NCBI GenBank assembly: GCA_905216055.1
Contig: CAJMSH010000010.1
Coordinates: 1 to 53,606, forward strand
Direction: 5' to 3'
Source of the DNA: an uncultured bacterium
GTDB taxonomy: Bacteria > Cyanobacteriota > Vampirovibrionia > Gastranaerophilales > Gastranaerophilaceae
Length of the DNA stretch: 53,606 nucleotides
A program made the translations under genes and the position numbers. The notes under the pieces were generated by a model, which made no database searches, was not told the origin of the DNA, and saw nothing but the letters and a program-made list of their open reading frames with translations. Of this stretch, positions 8,222-16,178 are shown one piece after another; position 1 is the stretch's first letter, and each line of letters begins with the position of its first letter.

Positions 8222-8256
8222 AACCTCCGCAAAAATTTTATCATTGAATGGAGGTT
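8222..8256 (-). promoter_or_regulatory. Hairpin that can mask the ybjQ ribosome-binding site
   Basis: On the coding strand AACCTCC and GGAGGTT are perfect inverted repeats separated by 21 bases. The downstream arm contains the GGAGG Shine-Dalgarno of the first YbjQ gene. Pairing would hide it, so translation could depend on temperature, a protein or an RNA. This is a structural inference only. Confidence 0.45.
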
Positions 8257-8279
8257 TTGAAATCATACACTTAATTTAT

Positions 8280-9731
8280 TTATTTAATTACTTCTATTGT
8301 TTCATAATCAACAAGATATGGCAAATGTTCTTCTGTTATCAATTCACCAGGCAATAAAACAGCAATCCCAGGAGGACACTCTGCTATAACTTCCGCTGCA
8401 ATTCTACCTACTGCATGCTCTTTCTGGATAACTTCTTTGTGTGAATAAAAAGCTTCGCGAAGTGTCATCTTGATAATAGGTGTCAACATCGGCATGTGTT
8501 TTTTCTTTTCAAGATAATAAATATCAGTGTAATTTGTCTTATCAATCTTTTGTAAGCATTTTACAAGATATTGCATATCAGCTCTCGTATTGCCGATATT
8601 TGAAAGTATTAAAAGTCCTGCATCAGATGCACTTTCAACTTCTATATTAAAATCAATTTCCAAAATAGATTCAAGACGTTTGCCTGACAGTCTGTCATCT
8701 CTGATAAATACTTTTGTAATATCAGTTTTATACCCAAAATCAGGTTGAAGATGATGGATATGTTCTAATTTATCAATTTCACGTCTTAAATATTTTGCGT
8801 TTTGAACTGCACGTTCAAGTTGTTTTCTTCCTCTTGGACTGTCAAGATTTGCACGAGCAGCATCAAGACTTGCCAAAAGCATTAAAGAAGGGCTTGTTGT
8901 ATGTAAAAGTTTCAACGCTTTTTCAACAGCATCGCAATCTATCATGGAATTTTCAGCAATATGTAACATAGAGCTTTGACTCATACTCCCACCTGTCTTG
9001 TGTAAAGAATGAACAACAGCATCCGCACCAAGTTTTAAAGCAGTTGTCGGAAGATGATTGTTAAAATTCCAAAGGCAGGCATGTGCTTCATCAACAATCA
9101 AAGGCACATTATAACGTTTACAGATTTCTGAAATCGATTTAATATCTGATACAACTCCTTCATAAGTCGGATTTGTAATCCAAACCATTGACGCATCAGG
9201 GTTTTTAGCTAACATTTCTTCAACGCTTTCAGGAGTAACATTACCCCAAATTCCCCATTCATCAAACTTTTTAGGGATAAGCCATAAAGGTTCCGCACCT
9301 GATATTATCATGCCTGTAAGAATTGATCTGTGGCAATTTCTGTTAGTAACAATTTTTTGCCCTTTTTTAGTCAAACCCATTGCAAGAGCAAGATTACCTG
9401 CAGTTGAGCCGTTAAGTAAAAAGAAAGTTTTTTTAGCTCCGAAAGCTTTTGCAGCCAATTCTTGAGCTTCTTTAATAGGACCTGTTGCAGGGTGTAATGT
9501 ACCCAATCCGTCAAATTCATCGGTTGTATCGATAGAAAGAGCTTTTGCACCTATCAATTTTTTAAATTCAGGTAAAGAGCCGTTACCCTTTGTATGCCCA
9601 GGGATATGAAACTGATAAGTCGGATTTTCATAAGCATTTTTTAATGCTTCTACAATCGGGGCTTTTACTTTAACTTTTGTATATTTATTTTCAGATATTT
9701 TATTCATAGCTTTTTTTGTTACATGCGTCAT
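8280..9731 (-). CDS. Orn/Lys/Arg decarboxylase family (probable arginine decarboxylase)
   Basis: A 483-aa PLP enzyme of fold type I, group III decarboxylases. It shows the N-terminal FHIPGHTKGNG motif of the short Gram-positive/cyanobacterial type, LNGSTAGN (phosphate loop), VDEAHA (Asp214 contacting the pyridine nitrogen) and the PLP lysine in HSLHKTGGS (Lys245). The C-terminal domain has CPPGIAVLLPGE, typical of the family. Arginine, lysine and ornithine specificity cannot be separated by eye, hence no gene symbol. It starts near an AT-rich divergent region shared with the porin. Confidence 0.9.
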   Translation of the reverse strand: MTHVTKKAMNKISENKYTKVKVKAPIVEALKNAYENPTYQFHIPGHTKGNGSLPEFKKLIGAKALSIDTTDEFDGLGTLHPATGPIKEAQELAAKAFGAKKTFFLLNGSTAGNLALAMGLTKKGQKIVTNRNCHRSILTGMIISGAEPLWLIPKKFDEWGIWGNVTPESVEEMLAKNPDASMVWITNPTYEGVVSDIKSISEICKRYNVPLIVDEAHACLWNFNNHLPTTALKLGADAVVHSLHKTGGSMSQSSMLHIAENSMIDCDAVEKALKLLHTTSPSLMLLASLDAARANLDSPRGRKQLERAVQNAKYLRREIDKLEHIHHLQPDFGYKTDITKVFIRDDRLSGKRLESILEIDFNIEVESASDAGLLILSNIGNTRADMQYLVKCLQKIDKTNYTDIYYLEKKKHMPMLTPIIKMTLREAFYSHKEVIQKEHAVGRIAAEVIAECPPGIAVLLPGELITEEHLPYLVDYETIEVIK

Positions 9732-9792
9732 AATTATTAATATACACTAAAAAAAATTTTTTTTGCACATATTTTGTGTTAGATTAATATTT

Positions 9793-11109
9793 GTGAACTG
9801 TTTTTTTAAAAGAATAGCCATAATACTAATTCTTCTGCTTCTTGCCCCGCCGGTGTTTGCATTTGGCAAAATTCAACACACAGGTAAAAATTCGACAGAA
9901 ACTCAAGAAGTTATACATCTTGATGTTACAAAAAATGAAACAGAAACTCCTCAAACAAACCTTACTAAAAAAGAAAAAGCAGAAAATACAGAATGGATTC
10001 AAAAAGACGTTATCAGAGATAACGTTGATACAGAGTTTTCAATTTTTGATAACCTTATTGACACAAATACAGAATCAGAGCATCCTTTCAAAATTGAAGA
10101 AGAATCTCTTTTCGGGAAAATTTACAAGAAAAAACTTGAAAGAACATCAATACCTTCATTTCTTTTGCAAGATGAACTGACTTTTAAATACAAAAAAGGT
10201 CCGATTGATAAAGTTCAATTTTATGGAGCTTATCAGGGAAATTTAGGATTTAATTTTGAAGGTAGTGATTATGATACCGATTACGGCTTTGGATTTATGG
10301 AAGCCGGTGTTATCGGGGATTTCAAGGACAAAAATACCGATTTTAAATTACAATTCAATTTCAAACCAGGTGAAAACAGAACATATCTTCAAGGTCTTGT
10401 AACTGATGCATATATTATGAATACAAGAATTCCACACCATAAAATCATTGTCGGAAATTCCAGAAATCAGGTAGGTTTTGAAGGTGGTATGGGCTCTTAC
10501 GTTTTACCATTCGCAATGCGTTCACAAATCTCGAGAACATTTGGTAATACAAGAGCATTGGGCTTAAGAGTCGTTGGTGATTATGATTTAATAGATTACA
10601 GCTTAGCTCTAAACAGCTCTGACAGATTTTTTAAAGAATTTTTTCCTGGAATAGAATTTACAGGCTGGGTAAACTTTAAACCCCTTGGAAAAACTGACGG
10701 CAAATACGGAACACTTGTATTAGGCGGAGGTCTGAATGCAGGTCATAACAATACTGATTATACAGTAGGGGGAGCTTACGCAAGCTACAAATACAAAAAA
10801 TTTATGGCTAATTTTGAATATGCAATCGCGGACGGGTATAACGGAACCTATATAAGTACAGATAAAGCAACAGGGTTTTATACAACTATAGCATACAGGC
10901 TTACACAAAAATTACACATTCTTGCACGTTACGACCAATTTGACCCAAATCGTGATATAGCAGATAATAAACGCAGAGAATATTCAATAGGTTTGAACTA
11001 TTTTATTAAAGGTCAGGCACTTCGTTTAATCCTAAATTACGTATTCTGTGATAATGAAGACACTGAAGATAGCCATAGAATTATTCTCGGTACACAAATT
11101 GTTTTATAA
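9793..11109 (+). CDS. Outer-membrane porin-like beta-barrel protein
   Basis: Residues 1-23 are a signal peptide (MNCFFKRIAIILILLLLAPP, cleavage near VFAFG). A Thr/Glu/Lys-rich linker of about 100 residues follows, then about 320 residues of alternating short amphipathic strands with aromatic ends (for example KVQFYGAYQGNLGF, YGFGFMEAGVIG). The barrel resembles the OprO/OprP-type porins in style, but the final residue is Leu, not Phe. A GTG start at 9793 fits the signal peptide best; a TTG at 9763 is possible. Neither has a clear ribosome site. Confidence 0.8.
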   Translation: MNCFFKRIAIILILLLLAPPVFAFGKIQHTGKNSTETQEVIHLDVTKNETETPQTNLTKKEKAENTEWIQKDVIRDNVDTEFSIFDNLIDTNTESEHPFKIEEESLFGKIYKKKLERTSIPSFLLQDELTFKYKKGPIDKVQFYGAYQGNLGFNFEGSDYDTDYGFGFMEAGVIGDFKDKNTDFKLQFNFKPGENRTYLQGLVTDAYIMNTRIPHHKIIVGNSRNQVGFEGGMGSYVLPFAMRSQISRTFGNTRALGLRVVGDYDLIDYSLALNSSDRFFKEFFPGIEFTGWVNFKPLGKTDGKYGTLVLGGGLNAGHNNTDYTVGGAYASYKYKKFMANFEYAIADGYNGTYISTDKATGFYTTIAYRLTQKLHILARYDQFDPNRDIADNKRREYSIGLNYFIKGQALRLILNYVFCDNEDTEDSHRIILGTQIVL

Positions 11110-11145
11110 TATTTTATTAAAAAAACTTGTGCAAATTTGAAACAC

Positions 11146-11177
11146 AAATAACTTTCAAAAAATCTTGAAAGTTATTT
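11146..11177 (+). terminator. Hairpin after the porin gene
   Basis: A 13-bp perfect stem AAATAACTTTCAA / TTGAAAGTTATTT with loop AAAATC follows the porin stop by 36 bases. The T-tail is weak (ATTTG), so termination strength is uncertain. Confidence 0.6.
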
Positions 11178-11227
11178 GCGATATTATTAAACAAAATCTT
11201 TGATAAAAACAGATTAAAAAGCTTTAA

Positions 11228-11428
11228 TTAAGCTTCTTTTTTGTGTTTAACATCTTCTTTTACAACAATAAGATTGTTGATAATTTTCATAGCACAAGTA
11301 GGAAGAACTACATCATCAAGTCCTGATGCAATACTGATAATCTTTCCTGCACCCAGCACAACTTCTTCTCCTTTGTAAAAGAATTTGTAATCATCTTTTC
11401 TGTCTGAACGAATTGTAATTTGACTCAT
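11228..11428 (-). CDS. Small 66-aa protein, unknown function
   Basis: Starts MSQITIRSDRKDDYKFF and ends with a lysine-rich KHKKEA tail. AGAGGT lies seven bases before the ATG, so it is probably translated. The predicted fold is beta-rich (YKGEEVVLGAGKIISI). No family is recognised. It is separated from the nucleotidyltransferase-like gene by the GGAGCG repeat array. Confidence 0.65.
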   Translation of the reverse strand: MSQITIRSDRKDDYKFFYKGEEVVLGAGKIISIASGLDDVVLPTCAMKIINNLIVVKEDVKHKKEA

Positions 11429-11485
11429 TTTTTTACCTCTTTTTTAATACTTTTATTAAATCCTTTTTTTAAGTTTTTTCAAAAA

Positions 11486-11660
11486 CTGATTTGTGTGTGG
11501 AGCGATTATGCTCTTTTTTTAGCTTTTAGTATTTATGCTTTACTTATGCTTTACCAAACTCTGATTGGCGGATGGAGCAGCTACGCTCCTTTCTTTAGTT
11601 TTTAGTATTTAAGTTTTACCAAAATCTGATTGGTGGGTGGAGCGGCTACGCTCCCCTTTG
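11486..11660. repeat. Three tandem GGAGCG palindromic repeats
   Basis: Hairpins GGAGC..GCTCC start at 11499 (imperfect), 11574 and 11639, spaced 75 and 65 bases. The units share flanks: TTTTAGTATTTA, a GCTTTACC-like stretch, then CTGATTGG, and then the hairpin. They are the inverse orientation of the copies near ssb. The third unit forms the last codons of the nucleotidyltransferase-like gene. Confidence 0.85.
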
Positions 11661-11971
11661 TTGTTATAGAAAATCCCTTCTACCATAACCTCTTGATAAA
11701 TATCTTCGTCTTTTTTAAACGATTCAGGTGTATAAGGGTATAAATCTATACATACATCCATTTCCGTTTCTATTTTTCCGATAATCGGCCAAATCTGTTC
11801 ACGTTTTGATTTGTCTTCCACATCAAAAAGTGCCGCAAGTTCTATATCTTCGCCATCATGCATTTTGCCGTCAGTATGAATACCGAACAAAAACATTCCT
11901 TTAAAATCATTAAAAACGCGATTAAAAGCTTTAGATAATTTTGCAATAACTTCATCAACAGAATTAGCCAT
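11609..11971 (-). CDS. Nucleotidyltransferase-like protein with repeat-derived C-terminus
   Basis: A 120-aa protein resembling minimal nucleotidyltransferases: the GMFLFGIHTDGKMHDGEDIEL segment sits where the GS-x-D-x-D active site belongs, and the end EMDVCIDLYPYTPESFKK followed by IYQEVMVEGIFYN matches the C-terminal helix region. The second residue of the GS motif is Ile and the acidic pair is shifted, so catalysis is doubtful. The last residues (about GERSRSTHQSDFGKT) are encoded by a GGAGCG repeat unit, a probable late extension. It starts three bases after hisS, with AAGGAT in the hisS 3' end. Confidence 0.7.
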   Translation of the reverse strand: MANSVDEVIAKLSKAFNRVFNDFKGMFLFGIHTDGKMHDGEDIELAALFDVEDKSKREQIWPIIGKIETEMDVCIDLYPYTPESFKKDEDIYQEVMVEGIFYNNKGERSRSTHQSDFGKT

Positions 11972-11974
11972 AAC

Positions 11975-13216
11975 TTATCCTTTTATATTTTCAGTAACCT
12001 CATCTCTGTCAACCGTAACTTGTTCTGATGTTGCCAGATTTTTTATTGAAACTTTATTTGCTTTAATTTCGTCTTCGCCTAAAATCAACGCATATTTTGC
12101 GACTTTTGAAGCTTTTTCAAGCTGTTTTGTGAATTTTTTATTTGCTAAATCTAATTCTATATTAAATCCCTGTTCTCTCAACTCTTGTGCAAGTTTGAAA
12201 GCATCAACAGAAGAATTTGAAACAATATAACCGTCCAATTTTTCAGGTTCAATTTCAGGCAATAAAGAGTTTAACCTTTCCATACCCATAGCCCAACCGA
12301 CAGCAGGGGTATCTTCACCGCCTAAATTACGAACAAGACTGTCATAACGTCCGCCACCGCAAACCGCATTTTGAGAACCCAAATTATTTGATTTAACTTC
12401 AAAAACGGTTCTGTTGTAATAATCCAAACCTCTTACAAGAAGTTTATTTTCAACATATTTTATATGTAAACTGTCTAAATATGATTTTAATTCTTTGTAA
12501 TGAGCTGCACATTCATCACATATAAAGTCAGATTGAATAACTTTTTGAATTTCAGGTTTTGCAAAAATTTCTTTGCAAGATTCAACCTTGCAATCCAAAA
12601 GTCTTAAAGGATTTTTTTCATATCTGTTTTGGCAATCTTCGCACAAATTGTCAAATTCAGGTTTTAAAACCTCTTTAATCTTACGTTTATATTCTTCACG
12701 GCATTTTGGACAGCCCAAAGAATTAATTTCAACTTCCAAATCGTTTAAACCAAGTGACTTCAAATAATCAACAGCCAGAAGAATAACTTCAGCATCAGCA
12801 GTCGGTTCTTTTATACCGAACATTTCAACCCCGACCTGATGAAATTGTCTTTGTCTGCCTGCCTGAGGACGTTCATAACGAAACATCGGACCTTTGTACC
12901 ACAATTTTACGGGAGCGGAAAGTCTTGCCATTCCGTTTTCAATAAATGAACGAACAACACCTGCTGTATTTTCGGGTCTTAAAGTTAAAGAACGATCACT
13001 TTTTTCAAACGTGTACATTTCTTTATTAACAATATCTGTTGTATCACCGACACCACGAGCAAAAAGTTCTGTTGCTTCAAAAATCGGTGTTCTAATCTCT
13101 TTGTAACCGTAACGGGTAAATATATCAAGGGCATTTTTCTCAAGTTTATGCCATTGTTCAATTTCTTGAGGTAAAATGTCTTTTGTTCCTTTTTGTACTT
13201 TTATAATTTTAGTCAT
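11975..13216 (-). CDS. hisS: Histidyl-tRNA synthetase
   Basis: A 413-aa class II synthetase. It has the N-terminal KGTKDILPQE, motif 2 in FRYERPQAGRQRQFHQ, the histidine-specific LVRGLDYYNRTVFE and AVCGGGRYD, and motif 3 in AVGWAMGMERL; the C-terminal anticodon-binding domain is present. The middle contains a Cys cluster (CPKCREE, CEDCQ, CDECA). It is transcribed from a near-perfect promoter six bases before its ATG and has no Shine-Dalgarno, so the mRNA is predicted to be leaderless. Confidence 0.97.
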   Translation of the reverse strand: MTKIIKVQKGTKDILPQEIEQWHKLEKNALDIFTRYGYKEIRTPIFEATELFARGVGDTTDIVNKEMYTFEKSDRSLTLRPENTAGVVRSFIENGMARLSAPVKLWYKGPMFRYERPQAGRQRQFHQVGVEMFGIKEPTADAEVILLAVDYLKSLGLNDLEVEINSLGCPKCREEYKRKIKEVLKPEFDNLCEDCQNRYEKNPLRLLDCKVESCKEIFAKPEIQKVIQSDFICDECAAHYKELKSYLDSLHIKYVENKLLVRGLDYYNRTVFEVKSNNLGSQNAVCGGGRYDSLVRNLGGEDTPAVGWAMGMERLNSLLPEIEPEKLDGYIVSNSSVDAFKLAQELREQGFNIELDLANKKFTKQLEKASKVAKYALILGEDEIKANKVSIKNLATSEQVTVDRDEVTENIKG

Positions 13217-13222
13217 AGAGTT

Positions 13223-13251
13223 ATTATATAAATTTGAGGCGGAATTGTCAA
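13223..13251 (-). promoter_or_regulatory. Consensus sigma-70-type promoter of hisS
   Basis: On the minus strand: TTGACA (13251-13246), 17-base spacer, TATAAT (13228-13223), six bases, then ATG at 13216. Both hexamers are perfect consensus. The expected +1 is the A of the hisS start codon. Confidence 0.85.
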
Positions 13252-13362
13252 ATTAAATCGGATAATTTTCTTTAATAATATCTCTTCAAAATTTGAACCG
13301 TTTTTTGTAAAATTTGATAAATTAAGATTAATAATAGTTCCAAATTTACAAAATATAAACTT

Positions 13363-13392
13363 TTGACTAATCATTTTCTTAAGATATATAAT
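13363..13392 (+). promoter_or_regulatory. Promoter of the 13.4-kb phosphoesterase gene
   Basis: TTGACT (13363-13368), 18-base spacer, TATAAT (13387-13392), six A residues, then the ATG at 13399. It is the second clear case of a -10 at leaderless distance. The TTG of the -35 is in frame with the gene and could be mistaken for its start. Confidence 0.8.
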
Positions 13393-13398
13393 AAAAAA

Positions 13399-14175
13399 AT
13401 GAAATTCACATACTTATTAATAATTTGTTTTATAATTTTAACCGCGTTTTGGTCGATTTTTGTCGAGCCATATATTCTGACAATAAAAAAAGTAACAATT
13501 AATGATGCGTCTTTAAAGGGATTGAAGATAGTTTTTGCAAGCGATTTCCATATAAAACCTTATGAAATGTTCAGACTAAAACGTATAATAAAAGCCATAA
13601 ATAAACAAAATGCAGATATTGTTTTGCTTGGCGGTGATTATGTAAACGGACATAAAAAAGGAATGTCAATGAAAATTGACAAAATCGCACAAGAATTTTC
13701 TAAAATTAATTCAAAATACGGTACATACGCAGTAATCGGCAATCATGACGGCTGGCAAGGCAAAGAAGAATGTATAAAAGAGCTTGAAAAAAATAAAATT
13801 ACAGTTTTATTCAATGAAAACAAATGTTTTGAAAACTTTTGTATATCAGGGGTTGACGACTTGCAAACAGGCAATCCCGATATAAATAAAGCTTTGGCAA
13901 ATATTACAAAACCCGTTATTTTGCTGACACATACACCTGATATAATGCCAAATGTGCCAAATAATGTAAATTTGACATTGGCAGGACATCTTCATGGCGG
14001 TCAAATCAGACTTAACAGAGCTTTGTTGGTGCCATCCATTTACAAAGATAAATATGCAAACGGATTTTTAAACGATAACGGCAAAAAAATATATACAACA
14101 AAAGGGCTTGGGACAAGCATTTTACCAATCAGATTTAATTGCCCGCCTGAAATTGCCGTAATCACTTTTGATTAA
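13399..14175 (+). CDS. Membrane-anchored calcineurin-like metallophosphoesterase
   Basis: A 258-aa protein with an N-terminal transmembrane anchor (about residues 3-24) and the metallophosphoesterase motifs in order: ASDFHIKP (D-x-H), GGDYVNG (GD), GNHDG, THTPD and AGHLHGGQ (GHxH). This order and size resemble YkuE-like phosphodiesterases, some of which act on UDP-diacylglucosamine or other lipid-linked substrates; the actual substrate is unknown. It is preceded by a strong promoter and no ribosome site. The 3' end overlaps the convergent XRE gene by four bases. Confidence 0.88.
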   Translation: MKFTYLLIICFIILTAFWSIFVEPYILTIKKVTINDASLKGLKIVFASDFHIKPYEMFRLKRIIKAINKQNADIVLLGGDYVNGHKKGMSMKIDKIAQEFSKINSKYGTYAVIGNHDGWQGKEECIKELEKNKITVLFNENKCFENFCISGVDDLQTGNPDINKALANITKPVILLTHTPDIMPNVPNNVNLTLAGHLHGGQIRLNRALLVPSIYKDKYANGFLNDNGKKIYTTKGLGTSILPIRFNCPPEIAVITFD

Positions 14176-14438
14176 TCAAAATCAAGCAATTCTTTTAAAT
14201 TAACCCCCAAAACATCTGCAATAATCTTTAATTTTGATAATGTAATATCTGTCTTACCCGTTTCAACCATTGCGATTGTAGAACGAGAAATTCCATTCAC
14301 ATCTAAAAAGTCATCTTGTTTAATATTTTTCTCTTTTCTGATTTGTTTTAAATGTTTAGCAAACTTCTTCAGATATTCATTATCCATTTTTTTATTATCA
14401 ACTTTATTGATAATTCTGAAAATCAGTCTTATTGACAT
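14172..14438 (-). CDS. XRE-family (Cro/C1-type HTH) transcriptional regulator
   Basis: An 88-aa protein. Residues about 25-80 form the five-helix HTH (KHLKQIRKEKNIKQDDFLD, then ISRSTIAMVETGKTDITLSKL). The start at 14438 follows AAAGGGAAAAC; an internal ATG at 14387 would give a bare HTH but has no ribosome site. It is divergent from the 52-aa gene at 14541 across a 102-base AT-rich spacer, the usual position for an autoregulated operator. Confidence 0.85.
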   Translation of the reverse strand: MSIRLIFRIINKVDNKKMDNEYLKKFAKHLKQIRKEKNIKQDDFLDVNGISRSTIAMVETGKTDITLSKLKIIADVLGVNLKELLDFD

Positions 14439-14540
14439 TGTTTTCCCTTTAAAATTTTTATTTTTAATTTTATTTCCTTTTTTTATTGATTTTTTTTGTT
14501 TTTGTTTTATCATAAATTTGTAAAAATATAGGAGGGTTCT

Positions 14541-14699
14541 ATGATTAATCAAAAAATGACAAAAGAAATTCTCAAAAGCATTGATATTACAAGACAATCA
14601 GCTAAAAATAATCTTGAATTATCCTTGGAAAGTTATATTGAAATTATGAGCAGATTAGATATTATGACATATTTGCTATTACAAGAGGATAAAAAATAG
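14541..14699 (+). CDS. 52-aa small protein divergent from the XRE regulator
   Basis: ATG at 14541 with a strong GGAGGG site six bases upstream. The product is MINQKMTKEILKSIDITRQS followed by an amphipathic helical stretch ending LLLQEDKK. No family is recognised. Head-to-head arrangement with an XRE regulator suggests that the regulator controls it. A short coiled-coil adaptor or a toxin/antitoxin partner are possibilities without direct evidence. Confidence 0.65.
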   Translation: MINQKMTKEILKSIDITRQSAKNNLELSLESYIEIMSRLDIMTYLLLQEDKK

Positions 14700-14872
14700 T
14701 TTTATAGTAGAATGAAAATTTCCTTTTTTCTCATAATTATGTTATTATTATCTCAAAAAAACTTTTGACAATTTATATTGCAAGTTAGGAAACTTTTTTA
14801 TTAAATTTACATCTTAATAAATAAGTTGTGCAGTAAAAAAGGTTAAGAGTATTTGGAGGAAATATTTAAAGA

Positions 14873-16093
14873 ATGAGAAATGTTATGAAAAAAAGTATTA
14901 TATTCCTTGGAGCATTTTTGTTCCTATCAGGCTGGGTAATCAGAGATAATGTCTTTGCTTACGGTCCTGTCGATTTATACGACAATGTATGGCGTTTAAT
15001 CAACAACAAATTTGTTGATCAATCCAATAACCAACAGGATTGGGCAAAATGGCGTCACAAATATGACAACAAAATTCGTACAAATGAAGACGCCTATGTT
15101 GCTATCAATACAATGGTAGCAAGCTTGAATGACCCTTATACAAAGTTCTTGGATCCTAAAGAATTTGCAGATGAAACAAGCTCAATCAAAGGTTCTTTAA
15201 AAGGTATCGGTATTCAAATCGCTGTTAAAGACGGAAAATTGATGGTAATTGCACCGATTGAAGATACACCTGCAGAAAAAGCAGGCTTGAAAGCCGATGA
15301 TGAAATTCTTGAAATTGACGGTGTCAGCACAAAAGGTATTACTGTTGACAAAGCTGCCGACAAAATCAGAGGTAAAGAAGGAACACAAGTTACTTTACTT
15401 GTTAAAAGAAAAGATGCTCAACCAAAATTGTACACAATCACTCGTGCAGAAATAGAAATTAAATCAATTTCTCAAAAACTTCCTGATGATGTAAAAATTC
15501 CTGATGACATTTGCTATATCAGATTAAGCTCATTCATCAGCAGAAATGCAGCAACAGAATTTGGAACAATTTTGAATAACAACAGCAACAAAAAAGGCTT
15601 TATAATAGACCTTCGTTCAAATCCGGGCGGACTTTTGACAAACGCAATATACATTTCAGATATGTTCTTGGATGGCGGAACAATTGTCAGCACAGTTGAC
15701 AGAGATGGCTATAAAGAAACTCAAAGAGCATCAGCAGGTGTTTATACAAACAAACCGGTTGTTGTATTGATTAACAAAGGTTCAGCTTCAGCATCGGAAA
15801 TTTTCTCAGGTGCTATGAAAGATAACCACAGAGCCGTAATCATCGGTGAACAATCCTTCGGAAAAGGTCTTGTTCAAGAAATTAACAAGCTCCCTTACGA
15901 ATCAGGTATAAATATCACAATCCAAAAATATTTGACACCAAACGGAACTGATATTAACAAAAAAGGTATAACTCCTGATATCGAAGTAAAATTAACTGAA
16001 GATGATGTTAAAAATAAAAATGACGTACAACTTAAAAAAGCAGTTGAGGTCTTAACAAAAATGACTAACGGACAAGAAATTGCCGCTCAATAG
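14873..16093 (+). CDS. ctpA: Carboxyl-terminal processing peptidase (S41 family)
   Basis: A 406-aa exported serine protease. The N-terminus (residues 1-29) is a signal peptide or anchor. A PDZ domain covers about 100-190 (LKGIGIQI, APIEDTPAEKAGLKADDEIL). The catalytic Ser/Lys dyad is in GSASASEIFSGA (Ser306 region) and FGKGLVQ (Lys331). It trims C-termini of periplasmic or secreted proteins. GGAGGA precedes the ATG at a rather long distance (about 12 bases); an in-frame ATG at 14885 is an alternative. A terminator follows. Confidence 0.93.
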   Translation: MRNVMKKSIIFLGAFLFLSGWVIRDNVFAYGPVDLYDNVWRLINNKFVDQSNNQQDWAKWRHKYDNKIRTNEDAYVAINTMVASLNDPYTKFLDPKEFADETSSIKGSLKGIGIQIAVKDGKLMVIAPIEDTPAEKAGLKADDEILEIDGVSTKGITVDKAADKIRGKEGTQVTLLVKRKDAQPKLYTITRAEIEIKSISQKLPDDVKIPDDICYIRLSSFISRNAATEFGTILNNNSNKKGFIIDLRSNPGGLLTNAIYISDMFLDGGTIVSTVDRDGYKETQRASAGVYTNKPVVVLINKGSASASEIFSGAMKDNHRAVIIGEQSFGKGLVQEINKLPYESGINITIQKYLTPNGTDINKKGITPDIEVKLTEDDVKNKNDVQLKKAVEVLTKMTNGQEIAAQ

Positions 16094-16126
16094 ATACAAA
16101 ATAAAAATATTTACAAAAATACAAAA

Positions 16127-16162
16127 GACTTGCCTAAAATAAACAGGCAAGTCTCTTTGTTT
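16127..16162 (+). terminator. Intrinsic terminator after ctpA
   Basis: The stem GACTTGCCT / AGGCAAGTC (16127-16135 with 16145-16153) is followed by TCTTTGTTT. It is close to the aroK start, isolating aroKB from ctpA. Confidence 0.88.
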
Positions 16163-16178
16163 ATTGTAAAATAATATT

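Noticed and set aside
9763..9790. TTGCAC-16-TAATAT promoter at the porin gene
   Set aside because: It would start transcription inside the signal-peptide coding region, after both possible start codons; probably chance in AT-rich DNA.
11486..11660. GGAGCG hairpins as intrinsic terminators
   Set aside because: The T-runs are on the plus-strand side only, where no gene is being transcribed, and the copies near ssb have none.
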